Shown in pieces: positions 16,004-24,248 of a stretch of 42,634 nt of DNA. The stretch is from an uncultured Bacteroidota bacterium (GTDB lineage Bacteria; Bacteroidota; Bacteroidia; AKYH767-A; JABDAW01): assembly GCA_903844645.1 (NCBI GenBank), contig CAIMUP010000117.1, positions 1 to 42,634 on the forward strand. Direction: 5' to 3'. Each line of letters begins with the position of its first letter. Position 1 is the stretch's first letter. Below the pieces are notes generated by a model, which was given only the letters and a program-made list of their open reading frames with translations, did not search any database and was not told where the DNA came from. The translations under genes were made by a program, and so were the position numbers.

Positions 16004-17290
16004 CTAATGTTTCAGGAATTCTATCTTCTCCGCCAGCCATCGGTCGTGAATGGCAATAGATTCGGTGACTTCTTCCTTGAATTTGTTGAAATCATTCGCT
16101 TTTTGCTGCAATACTTTTAATTGTTCGCGCCCTTCCAACACTCTTTCAGGCGTAGTCCCCATTATTTCATAGTTCTTCTGTGCCAGTTCTTCCGTTCCGA
16201 ATTTGGTTTCTAATATATGTTGATGGAAATTTTTATGATCCACCGGGTTATTAGGTATTTGGTCAGCAAACCGGTCCTTACATTCAGGACATTCGAACAT
16301 AAAGAATAAGAATCCTTCCTCATTACTTCCTTCCCCGCAGGGTTTGGATGTAAATTCGGTTTTACACTTCATACATTGGCAGGCAATGTCTTCGTTCCAG
16401 TTCAGTTTCATTATCTCCTCCTCCCGAAGCAAGAATTTCTCTCTGTTCCCCATCCGTTCTTGCAGCAATTCCTGAATCTTCTGGATTTCTTCTTCCATTG
16501 TTTCGGCTGAAGTCCCATCTTTCAGAGGCATTTCGGCTGGATTTTGAATCCTCTTCTTCACCGTTTCGATCAGCCCGATCAGCACTTGTTCCGTTTCTAT
16601 CACATTCCCAAAGTCGAACGAAAACTTCTTAGGAATAAGCCCGTATATATTGGTACCATCCTTCAATTCTTTGATCACAATCACACACCATTTGTTTGCA
16701 TCCTGTATCATATTCATCAACGCCACGGTAGCATCCTGCACCTCCATGTGAAGATGATTGGAATGGTTCACTTTTTTTACTAAATCAGCCTGAAGCCTTT
16801 TGAAATTCTTCACCTCGCTGTCCTTATACTCTTTAATCTGACCGTTTCTTATAATGACTTTATAGGGATTCTCGATGTCCTCGATCAAATTCTTGTACCA
16901 TACCATCAAATCCCCGTCGTTATTGGGCTTATCCGGCATGAAGTCCTTCTTACACTTACGGCATTGGAAGAGAAAGTACATTAAATAATCCGGCTGCTTC
17001 ACCTCTTGCTCCGGCTTCAACTGGGCTTTAGTCCCACAATGCGGACATACGACATTATAGTACAGCTTATGCTTCGCTTCCTGGGCTTCCCAGTCCTTTT
17101 TTTGTCGTTTCTTGGCATCACTCAATGTAATTTCGACCTCTTTCTTCATCCCCTCCAATTCTTTAAGAACAAATTCGTTGCTAACCTTCACGACCTCATT
17201 CAAAGGCTCCGATGAATGGAGTAATTCTATTATAAAATGATAGGAAACGATCATTTCCTCTGCCTCGGTGATAATGCTTTCGTATTCCAT
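16004..17290 (-). CDS. Coiled-coil protein with two zinc ribbons (unrecognised)
   Basis: 428 residues, no signal peptide or membrane helix, family not recognised. It is an internal duplication. The first unit has Cys82-x2-Cys85 and Cys110-x2-Cys113 with DYLMYFLFQCRKCKKDFMPD then KPNNDGD. The second, near 311-355, has CQCMKC and ECPEC with EGFLFFMFECPECKDRFADQ then IPNNPVDH. Both pairs look like structural zinc ribbons. Each is preceded by a long charged helical stretch (FVLKELEGMKKEVEITLSDA; later EEEIQKIQELLQERMGN). It stands alone between the rfbA operon and the TonB-C genes. Its promoter has a -7-like TAGTTTTA. Confidence 0.85.
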   Translation of the reverse strand: MEYESIITEAEEMIVSYHFIIELLHSSEPLNEVVKVSNEFVLKELEGMKKEVEITLSDAKKRQKKDWEAQEAKHKLYYNVVCPHCGTKAQLKPEQEVKQPDYLMYFLFQCRKCKKDFMPDKPNNDGDLMVWYKNLIEDIENPYKVIIRNGQIKEYKDSEVKNFKRLQADLVKKVNHSNHLHMEVQDATVALMNMIQDANKWCVIVIKELKDGTNIYGLIPKKFSFDFGNVIETEQVLIGLIETVKKRIQNPAEMPLKDGTSAETMEEEIQKIQELLQERMGNREKFLLREEEIMKLNWNEDIACQCMKCKTEFTSKPCGEGSNEEGFLFFMFECPECKDRFADQIPNNPVDHKNFHQHILETKFGTEELAQKNYEIMGTTPERVLEGREQLKVLQQKANDFNKFKEEVTESIAIHDRWLAEKIEFLKH

Positions 17291-17321
17291 CTGTGGTGTT
17301 TGGTATAAATTTCTAAGGATG

Positions 17322-17353
17322 TAAAACTACGATTAAAGAAGGAGAGCAAAAAG
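17322..17353 (-). promoter_or_regulatory. Promoter-like region of zinc-ribbon gene, weak copy of TCTCC element
   Basis: Minus strand: TAGTTTTA at 17322-17329 and, 11 bp upstream, CTTTTTGCTCTCC (17341-17353). The same 11-bp spacing from a TCTCC box to the -7 box is found before ahcY and the T9SS type B gene. Confidence 0.4.
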
Positions 17354-17389
17354 GTGAATTGTTTGGATGAATCATTCAAGAAAATTTCG

Positions 17390-17397
17390 TAAGTTTG
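17390..17397 (+). promoter_or_regulatory. -7 box of first TonB-C gene
   Basis: TAAGTTTG matches TAnnTTTG, 21 bp before the ATG; TTTG lies 24 bp upstream at 17362. Confidence 0.55.
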
Positions 17398-17418
17398 CCA
17401 CCTTCTAATTCTTAAACG

Positions 17419-18261
17419 ATGAAAAGTATGTGGAAAGTAATAGTCATTCTATTGATAAGTAATGGAATTGCCGTGGCACAATCAGATTCTGCCGCAAGTC
17501 CCAAACCCGCTCCCACAAAGCGTTCCGATGTTTATACATATGTCGAACAAATGCCCGCATTCATTGGAGGAGAAGAGGCAATGAAACAATATCTTCGCCA
17601 AAATCTGAAGTATCCCGAAGCAGCTAAGAAAGACAATATCCAAGGAAAAGTATTTATCACCTTCATCGTTGAAGGAGATGGCAAAATAACTGAAGCAAAC
17701 GTGTTGCGAGGCATCGGTGGCGGATGCGATGACGAGGCTTTGCGAGTAATCAATGCAATGCCCCGCTGGAATCCCGGAAAACAAAACGGAAAAACCATAG
17801 CCGTTCGGTTTAACCTCCCCATTTCCTTCCGATTGCTTGAAGATAATACCCCGAAAACCACAGTAATTGCCGCGAAAGATTCAATTTATGAAAAGGTCTC
17901 GGAACGAGCCAAGTACGCAGGTGGAGACGAAGCTCGGAAAGACTTCCTGAATTATAATTTACGCTATCCTCCCATCGCATTATCTTCAAAGATTCAAGGA
18001 AAAGTAACGGTTCGTTTCGTAGTCCATGCCGATTGCAGTTTAGATGGTTTCCAAGTTATGAAAGGCATTGGAGGAGGTTGCGAAACAGAAGCAAAACGCG
18101 TCGTATCTTCCATGCCAAATTGGGTGCCTGCCAAACGGAATGGCGTAAATGTATCATCTTATACCGAATTAACCATCAATTTTGTGCTGCCCACCGCAGA
18201 ACAACGGATAAATCATGCACCAAATCCGGATCCTAATAATGTAAATCACTTCTATCATTAA
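17419..18261 (+). CDS. Secreted protein with two TonB C-terminal domains
   Basis: 280 residues with a signal peptide (about 1-20, ending AVAQ) and no lasting membrane anchor. Two TonB-C modules follow: about 45-140 (VEQMPAFIGGEEAMKQYL, LKYPEAAKKDNIQGKVFITF, GIGGGCDDEALRVINAMPRW) and about 160-255 (AGGDEARKDFLNYNLRYPP, KVTVRFVVHADCSLDGFQV, GIGGGCETEAKRVVSSMPNW). Free TonB-C proteins of this kind are common in Bacteroidota and may bind the periplasmic face of TonB-dependent transporters or peptidoglycan. The next gene is a one-module relative, so a tandem duplication is likely. Confidence 0.88.
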   Translation: MKSMWKVIVILLISNGIAVAQSDSAASPKPAPTKRSDVYTYVEQMPAFIGGEEAMKQYLRQNLKYPEAAKKDNIQGKVFITFIVEGDGKITEANVLRGIGGGCDDEALRVINAMPRWNPGKQNGKTIAVRFNLPISFRLLEDNTPKTTVIAAKDSIYEKVSERAKYAGGDEARKDFLNYNLRYPPIALSSKIQGKVTVRFVVHADCSLDGFQVMKGIGGGCETEAKRVVSSMPNWVPAKRNGVNVSSYTELTINFVLPTAEQRINHAPNPDPNNVNHFYH

Positions 18262-18279
18262 TAATATCAGCCAATTTCC

Positions 18280-18287
18280 TACGTTTG
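18280..18287 (+). promoter_or_regulatory. -7 box of second TonB-C gene
   Basis: TACGTTTG, 25 bp before the ATG, in the 51-bp gap between the two TonB-C genes. Confidence 0.5.
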
Positions 18288-18312
18288 CAGTCTGAATCAA
18301 ATAATATATAGT

Positions 18313-18774
18313 ATGAAAAATGTAATCAATGTAGTAATCCTGCTCCTTTTAATATCAGGAACAGCATGGAGTCAAACAACTCCTAAATCAGATGCCCCGC
18401 CAGAGGCAGTATCTACGCCAAAAGAACCAATGACTTATGTAGAACAGATGCCTACCTTCCCAGGCGGACAAGAAGCTCTGCAAAACTATCTGGCAACCAC
18501 CCTGAAGTATCCAAAAGATGCACAAGAAAAGGGAATTGAAGGCAAAGTCTTCATCTCTTTCGTCGTAGAAGCCGATGGAAAAGTAACGCGTGCCAAGATT
18601 ATCCGCGGACTTGGTGGCACTTGCGATGCAGAAGCCCTAAGAGTTGTGCAAGCTATGCCATCTTGGACCCCGGGAAGACAAAATGGTAAGCCGGTTGCCG
18701 TACAATTTAACCTGCCTATCAACTTTAAGCTGGCAAATCCTGACCCTCTTATGAAAGGAAGGAAAAAGAATTAA
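18313..18774 (+). CDS. Secreted single-domain TonB-C protein
   Basis: 153 residues: signal peptide about 1-20 (ending TAWSQ), a Pro/Thr linker, then one TonB-C module about 38-140 with VEQMPTFPGGQEALQNYL, LKYPKDAQEKGIEGKVFISF and GLGGTCDAEALRVVQAMPSW. It is clearly paralogous to the first module of the previous protein. It has no N-terminal anchor or proline-rich spacer long enough to cross the periplasm, so it is not an energising TonB. A strong terminator follows. Confidence 0.88.
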   Translation: MKNVINVVILLLLISGTAWSQTTPKSDAPPEAVSTPKEPMTYVEQMPTFPGGQEALQNYLATTLKYPKDAQEKGIEGKVFISFVVEADGKVTRAKIIRGLGGTCDAEALRVVQAMPSWTPGRQNGKPVAVQFNLPINFKLANPDPLMKGRKKN

Positions 18775-18792
18775 CCAAAACCTGAAGGTAAT

Positions 18793-18834
18793 AAGAAAGC
18801 CCTCCGAAGTAATACTTGGAGGGCTTTCTTTTTT
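18793..18834. terminator. Bidirectional intrinsic terminator
   Basis: Perfect 13-bp arms AAGAAAGCCCTCC and GGAGGGCTTTCTT with a 12-nt loop, followed by TTTT on the plus strand. It serves the convergent TonB-C gene and ahcY. Confidence 0.92.
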
Positions 18835-18850
18835 GATATAATTCCAATTC

Positions 18851-20194
18851 TTAGTAGCGATAATAATCCGGCTTGAAAGGTCCCTCAACAGTTACCCCGA
18901 TATAATCGGCTTGTTCCTTCGTTAAAGTATCCAGAACAACACCAATCTTCTCAAGATGAAGACTCGCTACCTTCTCATCTAATTGCTTTGGAAGGGTATA
19001 AACTTCGTTCTTGTAATTCTTATGATTCATCCAAAGCTCTAATTGCGCCAAAGTCTGATTGGTAAAGGAGTTTGACATCACAAAAGAAGGATGCCCGGTA
19101 GCACATCCAAGGTTCACCAAACGACCTTCCGCAAGAACAATTATCTCGCGACCATCAATCGTATAAAGATCCACTTGAGGCTTCACGGTGTTCTTCGTTT
19201 TGCCATAGTTATTATTCAACCAAGCCATGTCAATTTCATTATCGAAGTGCCCGATATTACAAACAATAGCCTTATCTTTCATGCTCTTGAAATGACGATC
19301 AACAATGATGTTCTTGTTACCCGTAGCAGTCACGATAATATCAGCTTCCTTCACAGCATCATCCATCTTCTTCACTTCATAACCGCTCATCGCAGCTTGC
19401 AAAGCACAGATAGGATCAATCTCGGTAACGATAACACGAACGCCAGAGTTACTCAATGACTCTGCAGAACCTTTGCCCACATCACCGAAACCTGCTACCA
19501 CAGCCACTTTCCCTGCCATCATAATATCAGTAGCACGACGAATAGCATCCACCAAAGACTCGCGACAACCATACTTGTTATCAAACTTCGACTTCGTTAC
19601 GGAGTCATTAACATTGATACACGGCAGAGCCAAAGTCCCTTTAGCCATACGTTCATACAAACGATGCACGCCGGTAGTCGTTTCCTCCGAAATGCCTCTT
19701 ATTGCAGCAACCAATTCAGGATAACGATCCAAGACCATGTTCGTCAAATCGCCACCATCATCCAAAATCATATTCAACGCCTTACCCTCCTCGCCAAACC
19801 ACAAAGTCTGCTCAATACACCAATCAAACTCCACCTCATTCATCCCTTTCCACGCATAAACCGAGATCCCCGCAGCAGCAATCGCAGCCGCAGCATGATC
19901 CTGCGTAGAGAAGATATTACACGACGACCAAGTCACCTCGGCACCCAGTTCAGCAAGCGTCTCAATCAAGACAGCCGTCTGAATCGTCATGTGCAGACAG
20001 CCCGCTATCCTCGCCCCTTTCAATGGTTTCGATGCTCCGAATTCTTTGCGGAGTGCCATTAATCCAGGCATTTCAGCCTCTGCAAGATGGATTTCTTTCC
20101 TACCCCATTCGGCTAAGGAAATGTCTTTAACTTTGAATTTCACAAATTCATTGGGTCGTGTTCCGACCCCTTTTTCGATACCTGATTCTAACAT
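18851..20194 (-). CDS. ahcY: Adenosylhomocysteinase
   Basis: Hydrolyses S-adenosylhomocysteine to adenosine and homocysteine, removing the inhibitor left by methyltransferases. It is a tetrameric NAD enzyme. At 447 residues it is the longer form. Seen: [16 protein letters not shown] near 65, [16 protein letters not shown] near 90-105, [17 protein letters not shown] near 194-210, the NAD site [14 protein letters not shown] near 233-246, and the C-terminal PFKPDYYRY. No SAH riboswitch was recognised in the 60-bp leader. The promoter carries the 13-bp element shared with the T9SS type B gene. The coding strand at 19730-20000 is unusually G-rich. Confidence 0.98.
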   Translation of the reverse strand: MLESGIEKGVGTRPNEFVKFKVKDISLAEWGRKEIHLAEAEMPGLMALRKEFGASKPLKGARIAGCLHMTIQTAVLIETLAELGAEVTWSSCNIFSTQDHAAAAIAAAGISVYAWKGMNEVEFDWCIEQTLWFGEEGKALNMILDDGGDLTNMVLDRYPELVAAIRGISEETTTGVHRLYERMAKGTLALPCINVNDSVTKSKFDNKYGCRESLVDAIRRATDIMMAGKVAVVAGFGDVGKGSAESLSNSGVRVIVTEIDPICALQAAMSGYEVKKMDDAVKEADIIVTATGNKNIIVDRHFKSMKDKAIVCNIGHFDNEIDMAWLNNNYGKTKNTVKPQVDLYTIDGREIIVLAEGRLVNLGCATGHPSFVMSNSFTNQTLAQLELWMNHKNYKNEVYTLPKQLDEKVASLHLEKIGVVLDTLTKEQADYIGVTVEGPFKPDYYRY

Positions 20195-20222
20195 TAGTAA
20201 TTATATTTATTTATTAAGGCTG

Positions 20223-20254
20223 CAAAAATACAACATTACAAGGAGACCACCAAA
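20223..20254 (-). promoter_or_regulatory. ahcY promoter with TTTGGTGGTCTCC element
   Basis: Minus strand: TTTG at 20254-20251, 20-bp spacer, TATTTTTG at 20230-20223, 29 bp before the ATG. The -33 region TTTGGTGGTCTCC is identical, with identical spacing, to that at 37112-37100. Confidence 0.7.
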
Positions 20255-20277
20255 GATACTTCGTTTTATTTGAATCC

Positions 20278-20332
20278 TCATCCCCCTTTTATTGTTGCCC
20301 GCAAAAGCGGAGCAATCATAAAAGGATGATGA
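20278..20332. repeat. Dispersed hairpin family, copy E
   Basis: CCTTTTATTGTTGC pairs with GCAATCATAAAAGG around CCGC-aaaa-GCGG. Outer TCATC/GATGA extends the stem. It is the best-formed member of the family. It ends 8 bp before the stop of the outer-membrane protein gene. Confidence 0.78.
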
Positions 20333-20339
20333 AAAACGG

Positions 20340-21161
20340 TTAATGTTTTAAATACATTATTCCTAATGAAACGGTATATATATCGAATCCTTTCATGAAA
20401 CATGGAGAGAAATAAAAAGCTGGCTTTAGTTCAATACATTTCCATTTAATGATAGCCCCTCCTCCAAATTGAAATGGTGCATTGATAAAGTAAATATTCT
20501 GCGTTGAGTTTATAATGTTTGAATAAGCATAGGGATGTTTTATTATTGGTGGCGGACCGTATGGATAGTCACGGTATCCATTGATATATTTATTTTTTTG
20601 TATAGCAACATTAATCAGAGTAAAAGTACAATTTATTCCTAATGAAAAAAAGAACGATTTATAAGTTGGTTGCAGCTTATATCCTATCGAAAATGCAGTA
20701 TGAATAAATTTATATTTGAAAGTATCTGTTGTAGTTTCTATATGATCTCCACCATCATCTCCCCAACTTGAATTGAAATTTGATGCAGCAGAATAGTTTC
20801 CGGAGAACTGCATAAAGCTTGCTTCAATAATATGATTAATATTTTTGTGTGCGTCGGAATAAAATGTAAACCCTAAACTTATGGAAGGAACAATCTTTGA
20901 TGTGGTATGATTATAGGTATGTGGAAAAGTATCTACGATGTTTGCAATACCATAATTACCATTCGGATTAACAGGAGTTGGAGTAGTGAGATAATCAAAA
21001 TAAGCATTATTATAAAAGGAGATAGTATTAACCCCGCCAGAGATATAATATCCTTTAATATGAACTTTGGAGGTATCATCCACTTGTGAGAAACTGATAG
21101 ATGGCAGGAAAGAATATACTATCAAAATTATTGTAAAGAGCTTTAGTCTAAAGGTATTCAT
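20340..21161 (-). CDS. Probable outer-membrane beta-barrel protein (unrecognised)
   Basis: 273 residues with a signal peptide (about 1-25, ending SISFSQ) and then many alternating aromatic/polar stretches such as VHIKGYYISGGVNTISFYNN, IVPSISLGFTFYS, FIHTAFSIGYKLQP and FIIKWKCIEL-like strands, ending in Leu-Lys-His. That pattern suggests a small beta-barrel outer-membrane protein. I recognise no family. It is more AT-rich and Asn/Tyr/Ile-rich than its neighbours, which may reflect transfer or relaxed selection. It has no close operon partner. Confidence 0.75.
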   Translation of the reverse strand: MNTFRLKLFTIILIVYSFLPSISFSQVDDTSKVHIKGYYISGGVNTISFYNNAYFDYLTTPTPVNPNGNYGIANIVDTFPHTYNHTTSKIVPSISLGFTFYSDAHKNINHIIEASFMQFSGNYSAASNFNSSWGDDGGDHIETTTDTFKYKFIHTAFSIGYKLQPTYKSFFFSLGINCTFTLINVAIQKNKYINGYRDYPYGPPPIIKHPYAYSNIINSTQNIYFINAPFQFGGGAIIKWKCIELKPAFYFSPCFMKGFDIYTVSLGIMYLKH

Positions 21162-21352
21162 ATTATCGGTCTTCTTTGTGGATTAAGACAATTATAGTTA
21201 ATGAAAGTTTAAGCTATTCTAAATTCATCCCGCCAAAACTACAAATCCTCCCCAATAAAAATCCCTCCTCCAAAGCCCACCCATCCCTCCCTTTCCCAAA
21301 ACCTACACCCCTAAATGTTAAAATTTTAACACTAATTTAACAAAAAACCGTG

Positions 21353-21562
21353 GTAAACGCATTCCGTAGTTAGGTAAATGCATTCCGTAGTAAGGTAAAT
21401 GGGTTCCGTACTGTGGTGAATGGGTTCTGTACTATGGTGAATGGGTTCTGTAGTAAGGTGAATGGGTTCTGTACTATGGTGAATGGATTCTGTACTGTGG
21501 TGAATGGGTTCTGTAGTGTGGTGAATGGGTTCTGTACTAATGTGAATGCCTTCGATACTGAG
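21353..21562. repeat. 21-bp tandem array R6
   Basis: Ten copies start at 21353 and every 21 bp to 21542, with core GTGAATGGGTTCTGTACT. Early copies read GTAAATGCATTCCGTAGT, later ones GTGAATGGGTTCTGTA with CTATG/GTAAG/CTGTG ends. No strong internal dyad beyond GTAC. It lies between minus-strand genes. The rest of the gap (21162-21352 and 21563-21826) shows no recognisable gene. Confidence 0.95.
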
Positions 21563-21826
21563 ATAAGTGACTTTGTACAGCGTAAAAAAGGAAACACATC
21601 GGATAAAAACCCCCACCCTCCGAAAAAGACAATGAGATTCCCACCTGTTATTAAACAATGATTCAGAAAAAATTAGAGAAACCGATTCATTCCCAATCCG
21701 GCTCCGAAGAAAGAAGCTGAACAATTTCCTCTCTCCCGGAGTGGATTTGGATGAGGATGCAAGAGAACTAAACCACATTCCCCCACAAACCTTTCTACTT
21801 ATTAAACAATGAACACAAACATATCT

Positions 21827-23206
21827 TTATTTCCCACCGAAAACAACCCCGGTGGACAAATGAATACCATAATAAACACTTTCTTTTTTATAATTAACTG
21901 TCGAAAGCTGCGGACTGATAAATGGATCCAACCCGAAGTAAAGGAATTTCCACCGCTTCTCAATGCCTACCGAAGAAACGATGTTGTTGAAGGTCGCGGG
22001 AGTCGCATTTTTCGTAACCGTCCTGTTAATATCGCTCGCCGCAGCCTGCGAAATCGTGTAATTCACATTCTGTTTCGAGTAAATATCCACGTCGCTACCC
22101 AAGGCAATGCGCAAAGCAAACGAATGCCCCACAGGAATGCGGTAAGCCACGGAAACAGGAAGCTGAATGACGTAACTGCTAACCTGAATATTGGAAATTT
22201 CGGAGTAACTATACCCGTGGCTCGTGTGTTCATGATCATGCCCATGCTGATCCGCAAGGCGATCGCCATCATCGTCATCATCATCATCGAATTCCTTTCC
22301 TTTTTTCGCCGCATATTCGGTGGTAGTGGTGTAAGTCCCGTTGTTAACCGTCAAATATTTGATGCCCGCATTCACGCTCCATCTACTTCCGAGGCAAATC
22401 GTTCCAATAGCATTCAAACCCAATTGGGAATTGGCTTTCTCTGCCCCTATCCCAGCTCGGAAACTGATGGATTTCAACAACGAAGGCTTCGATTCAGGCT
22501 GTTTCATATCATTAATACCTGGGTCTTTAGGAGGTGCGGGAACAATCGCATCATTAGTAGGAGAGATGCTTTCCTCCGCCACCGGCATCTCGGTAATAGT
22601 GGGATTATTGGTTACTATTTCAGGTTCTTTGCCATCGTTTTTAGGCGATTCATCAGGGATAACCGTTTCCGTTGTAAGGGGAATATCTTGGGCAGGGATA
22701 ATTTTCTCCTGAATCAATTCCTTGGTAGCCGCCGCCGCGAGGGTATTGGTTTGATCTTTCGGGATGATAGCAGAATTACCCCCCGTTATCGGCAAAAGGC
22801 TGTTATCATTCCTTATTATAGGGGCAGTTTTATTCGGGATATTAGGATTTTCATTCCGAATAACAGGAGTTTCATTTGGGATATTGGAAGATTCATTCCG
22901 AAACGCAGCCTCATTCCCTGAAACCTTTGGGGAAGCCTCTTTTTGGGCGATGCTTTTCTGCAAATCAGTGATCGTTTCCATCAATTTCTTATGGTCATTC
23001 ATCTGAATCACATTCCAAAAGATCAAGCCCCCGATAATTCCTGCCGCCGCAAAGGCAGAAAATATATACGCCATCCTCCTGATGCTCGAATTGCTGCGGT
23101 TTTTCAAGACAAAGTTATGCACCTTGTCTATTTCCCCCTCCTCAAAGAGCGGATTCACACTCTCTATCTTCTGCCTTACGGCTTCGTCAAAGTCTTCAGT
23201 TCTCAT
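21827..23206 (-). CDS. Anti-sigma-like inner-membrane protein fused to beta-barrel domain
   Basis: 459 residues. Residues 1-44 are cytoplasmic and acidic/helical (MRTEDFDEAVRQKIESVNPL), a place for sigma binding. A single membrane helix follows at about 45-66 (AYIFSAFAAAGIIGGLIFWN), then a heptad-like helix and a low-complexity linker with NIPNETPVIRNE-type repeats (about 100-240). From about 245 on is a porin-like beta-barrel domain (FRAGIGAEKANSQLGLNAIG, WSVNAGIKYLTVNNG, ending YYGIHLSTGVVFGGK). An Asp/His-rich insert lies at about 305-330 (seven Asp, then HGHDHEHTSH). The gene overlaps the sigma factor stop by 11 bp. It probably restrains that sigma factor. Confidence 0.85.
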   Translation of the reverse strand: MRTEDFDEAVRQKIESVNPLFEEGEIDKVHNFVLKNRSNSSIRRMAYIFSAFAAAGIIGGLIFWNVIQMNDHKKLMETITDLQKSIAQKEASPKVSGNEAAFRNESSNIPNETPVIRNENPNIPNKTAPIIRNDNSLLPITGGNSAIIPKDQTNTLAAAATKELIQEKIIPAQDIPLTTETVIPDESPKNDGKEPEIVTNNPTITEMPVAEESISPTNDAIVPAPPKDPGINDMKQPESKPSLLKSISFRAGIGAEKANSQLGLNAIGTICLGSRWSVNAGIKYLTVNNGTYTTTTEYAAKKGKEFDDDDDDDGDRLADQHGHDHEHTSHGYSYSEISNIQVSSYVIQLPVSVAYRIPVGHSFALRIALGSDVDIYSKQNVNYTISQAAASDINRTVTKNATPATFNNIVSSVGIEKRWKFLYFGLDPFISPQLSTVNYKKESVYYGIHLSTGVVFGGK

Positions 23207-23804
23207 TTATCTTAGATGTTTTTAAAGAATAAGCCAAATATAGATGCGGATAGTTATCTTTGATCATTAATTGCAACTTTTTCCGAGCATCCTGAAGGTT
23301 CGACTTGGAAGTCCCCTCCTTAATGCCCAATAAATCGGCTATTTCCCGATGGTTATAGCCCTCAATCACATACAAGGTGAACACAATCCGGTAGCTCGGC
23401 GACAGGCTCTGCACCATCTTCAGTATTTCCTTTGCCGAGATCTTGCTAATCACATCCTCGTCCGGCAAAACGAAGTCCATATTCTCAATATCCGTTTCCA
23501 AGTGATATTTTCTGTTCTTCCGATAATAATCAATCGCCGTATTCACCATAATAGTCCGCAACCACGCCTTAAAAGGGTAGGTATCGTCGTACCTTTCCAG
23601 GTTGGTAAACATCTTTAAGAAGCCGTCGTTCATCATTTCCTCCACTTCTTCGTGATTAGCGGCATACCGTTGGCAAATACTCTTCGCGAAGCCGAAAAAT
23701 TGCTTGAGCAATACCCGTTCCGCTCGCTTATTTTTGGCGATACAGGCAGTAATAACGCTGTCAAAGTCGTTTTCATCAAACTTATCTTTATTATGGAAGA
23801 GCAC
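23196..23804 (-). CDS. ECF-type sigma-70 factor
   Basis: About 202 residues. Region 2: ITACIAKNKRAERVLLKQFF, EEVEEMMNDGFLKMFTNL and FKAWLRTIMVNTAIDYYRKN. Region 4: ILKMVQSLSPSYRIVFTLYV, EGYNHREIADLLGIKEGTSK and SNLQDARKKLQLMI. This matches Bacteroidota ECF sigma factors that direct RNA polymerase to envelope genes. I chose the GTG at 23804 because the upstream in-frame sequence is low complexity and reaches the 21-bp array; an ATG exists at 23921. The downstream overlapping gene is the probable anti-sigma factor. Confidence 0.92.
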   Translation of the reverse strand: MLFHNKDKFDENDFDSVITACIAKNKRAERVLLKQFFGFAKSICQRYAANHEEVEEMMNDGFLKMFTNLERYDDTYPFKAWLRTIMVNTAIDYYRKNRKYHLETDIENMDFVLPDEDVISKISAKEILKMVQSLSPSYRIVFTLYVIEGYNHREIADLLGIKEGTSKSNLQDARKKLQLMIKDNYPHLYLAYSLKTSKINEN

Positions 23805-23910
23805 GCGGAGGGTTAGGTTCGTTAGTTCAATCTTTATTACGGATGAAAAATGAAAAGGGTGGGGCGAGAGGGAATAATTTTTTTGGGGATGATGAAAAGG
23901 GATGCAAATT

Positions 23911-24052
23911 TCCTGACCCAAACCTGATATTTTGTGACCCGAAACCGATATTTTGTGACCCGAACCTGATATTTCCTGACCCGAAACCCAAATTTCCTGA
24001 CCCGAAATTCTTTTGCTCTGGAGAGAAAATCAGGTTCGGGTCAGGAAATTTG
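23911..24052. repeat. 21-bp tandem array R7 with inverted end copy
   Basis: Five copies aligned on GACCC at 23915, 23936, 23957, 23978 and 23999, exactly 21 bp apart; core GATATTTTGTGACCCGAA or with TTTCCTGACCCG. At 24029-24051 a further copy is inverted (ATCAGGTTCGGGTCAGGAAA), so the array ends could fold into a large hairpin. It sits about 100 bp upstream of the sigma factor start. No gene is seen elsewhere in 23805-24248. Confidence 0.93.
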
Positions 24053-24150
24053 GAAGGCGGGACAGGTTTTTTGGGGATGGTCAATCCTTAATTTCTTATA
24101 AAAACAAATTTTTTTGGGATAAGAGAATAAAATCCAAACCTCCTCCCAAG

Positions 24151-24190
24151 AAAAATCCCCCCGTCCCGATGATTTCTGGAACGGAGGGAA
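24151..24190 (-). terminator. Terminator of SRPBCC gene
   Basis: Minus strand: CCCTCCGTTCC, loop AGAAATCATC, GGGACGGGGGGATTTTTC. Imperfect GC stem followed by a T-run. Confidence 0.6.
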
Positions 24191-24227
24191 GTTTTACTCC
24201 TATAGTATAGGTATTCCTGCTATGCTG

Positions 24228-24248
24228 TTCAGGATTTGTAATCCTGAA
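24228..24248. repeat. REP-like hairpin GGATTTGTAATCC, copy 2
   Basis: Arms TTCAGGATT and AATCCTGAA around TGT, directly abutting the stop codon of the SRPBCC gene. Reverse orientation relative to copies at 2881 and 26051. Confidence 0.7.

Noticed and set aside
18775-18850. SAH or SAM riboswitch near ahcY
   Set aside because: The 60-bp ahcY leader at 20195-20254 holds only the promoter; no riboswitch core was recognised, and 18793-18834 is a plain terminator.
23805-23921. Longer start of the sigma factor at ATG 23921
   Set aside because: The added residues are low complexity and reach the edge of array R7; the GTG at 23804 gives a family-typical N-terminus, though this start is not proven.
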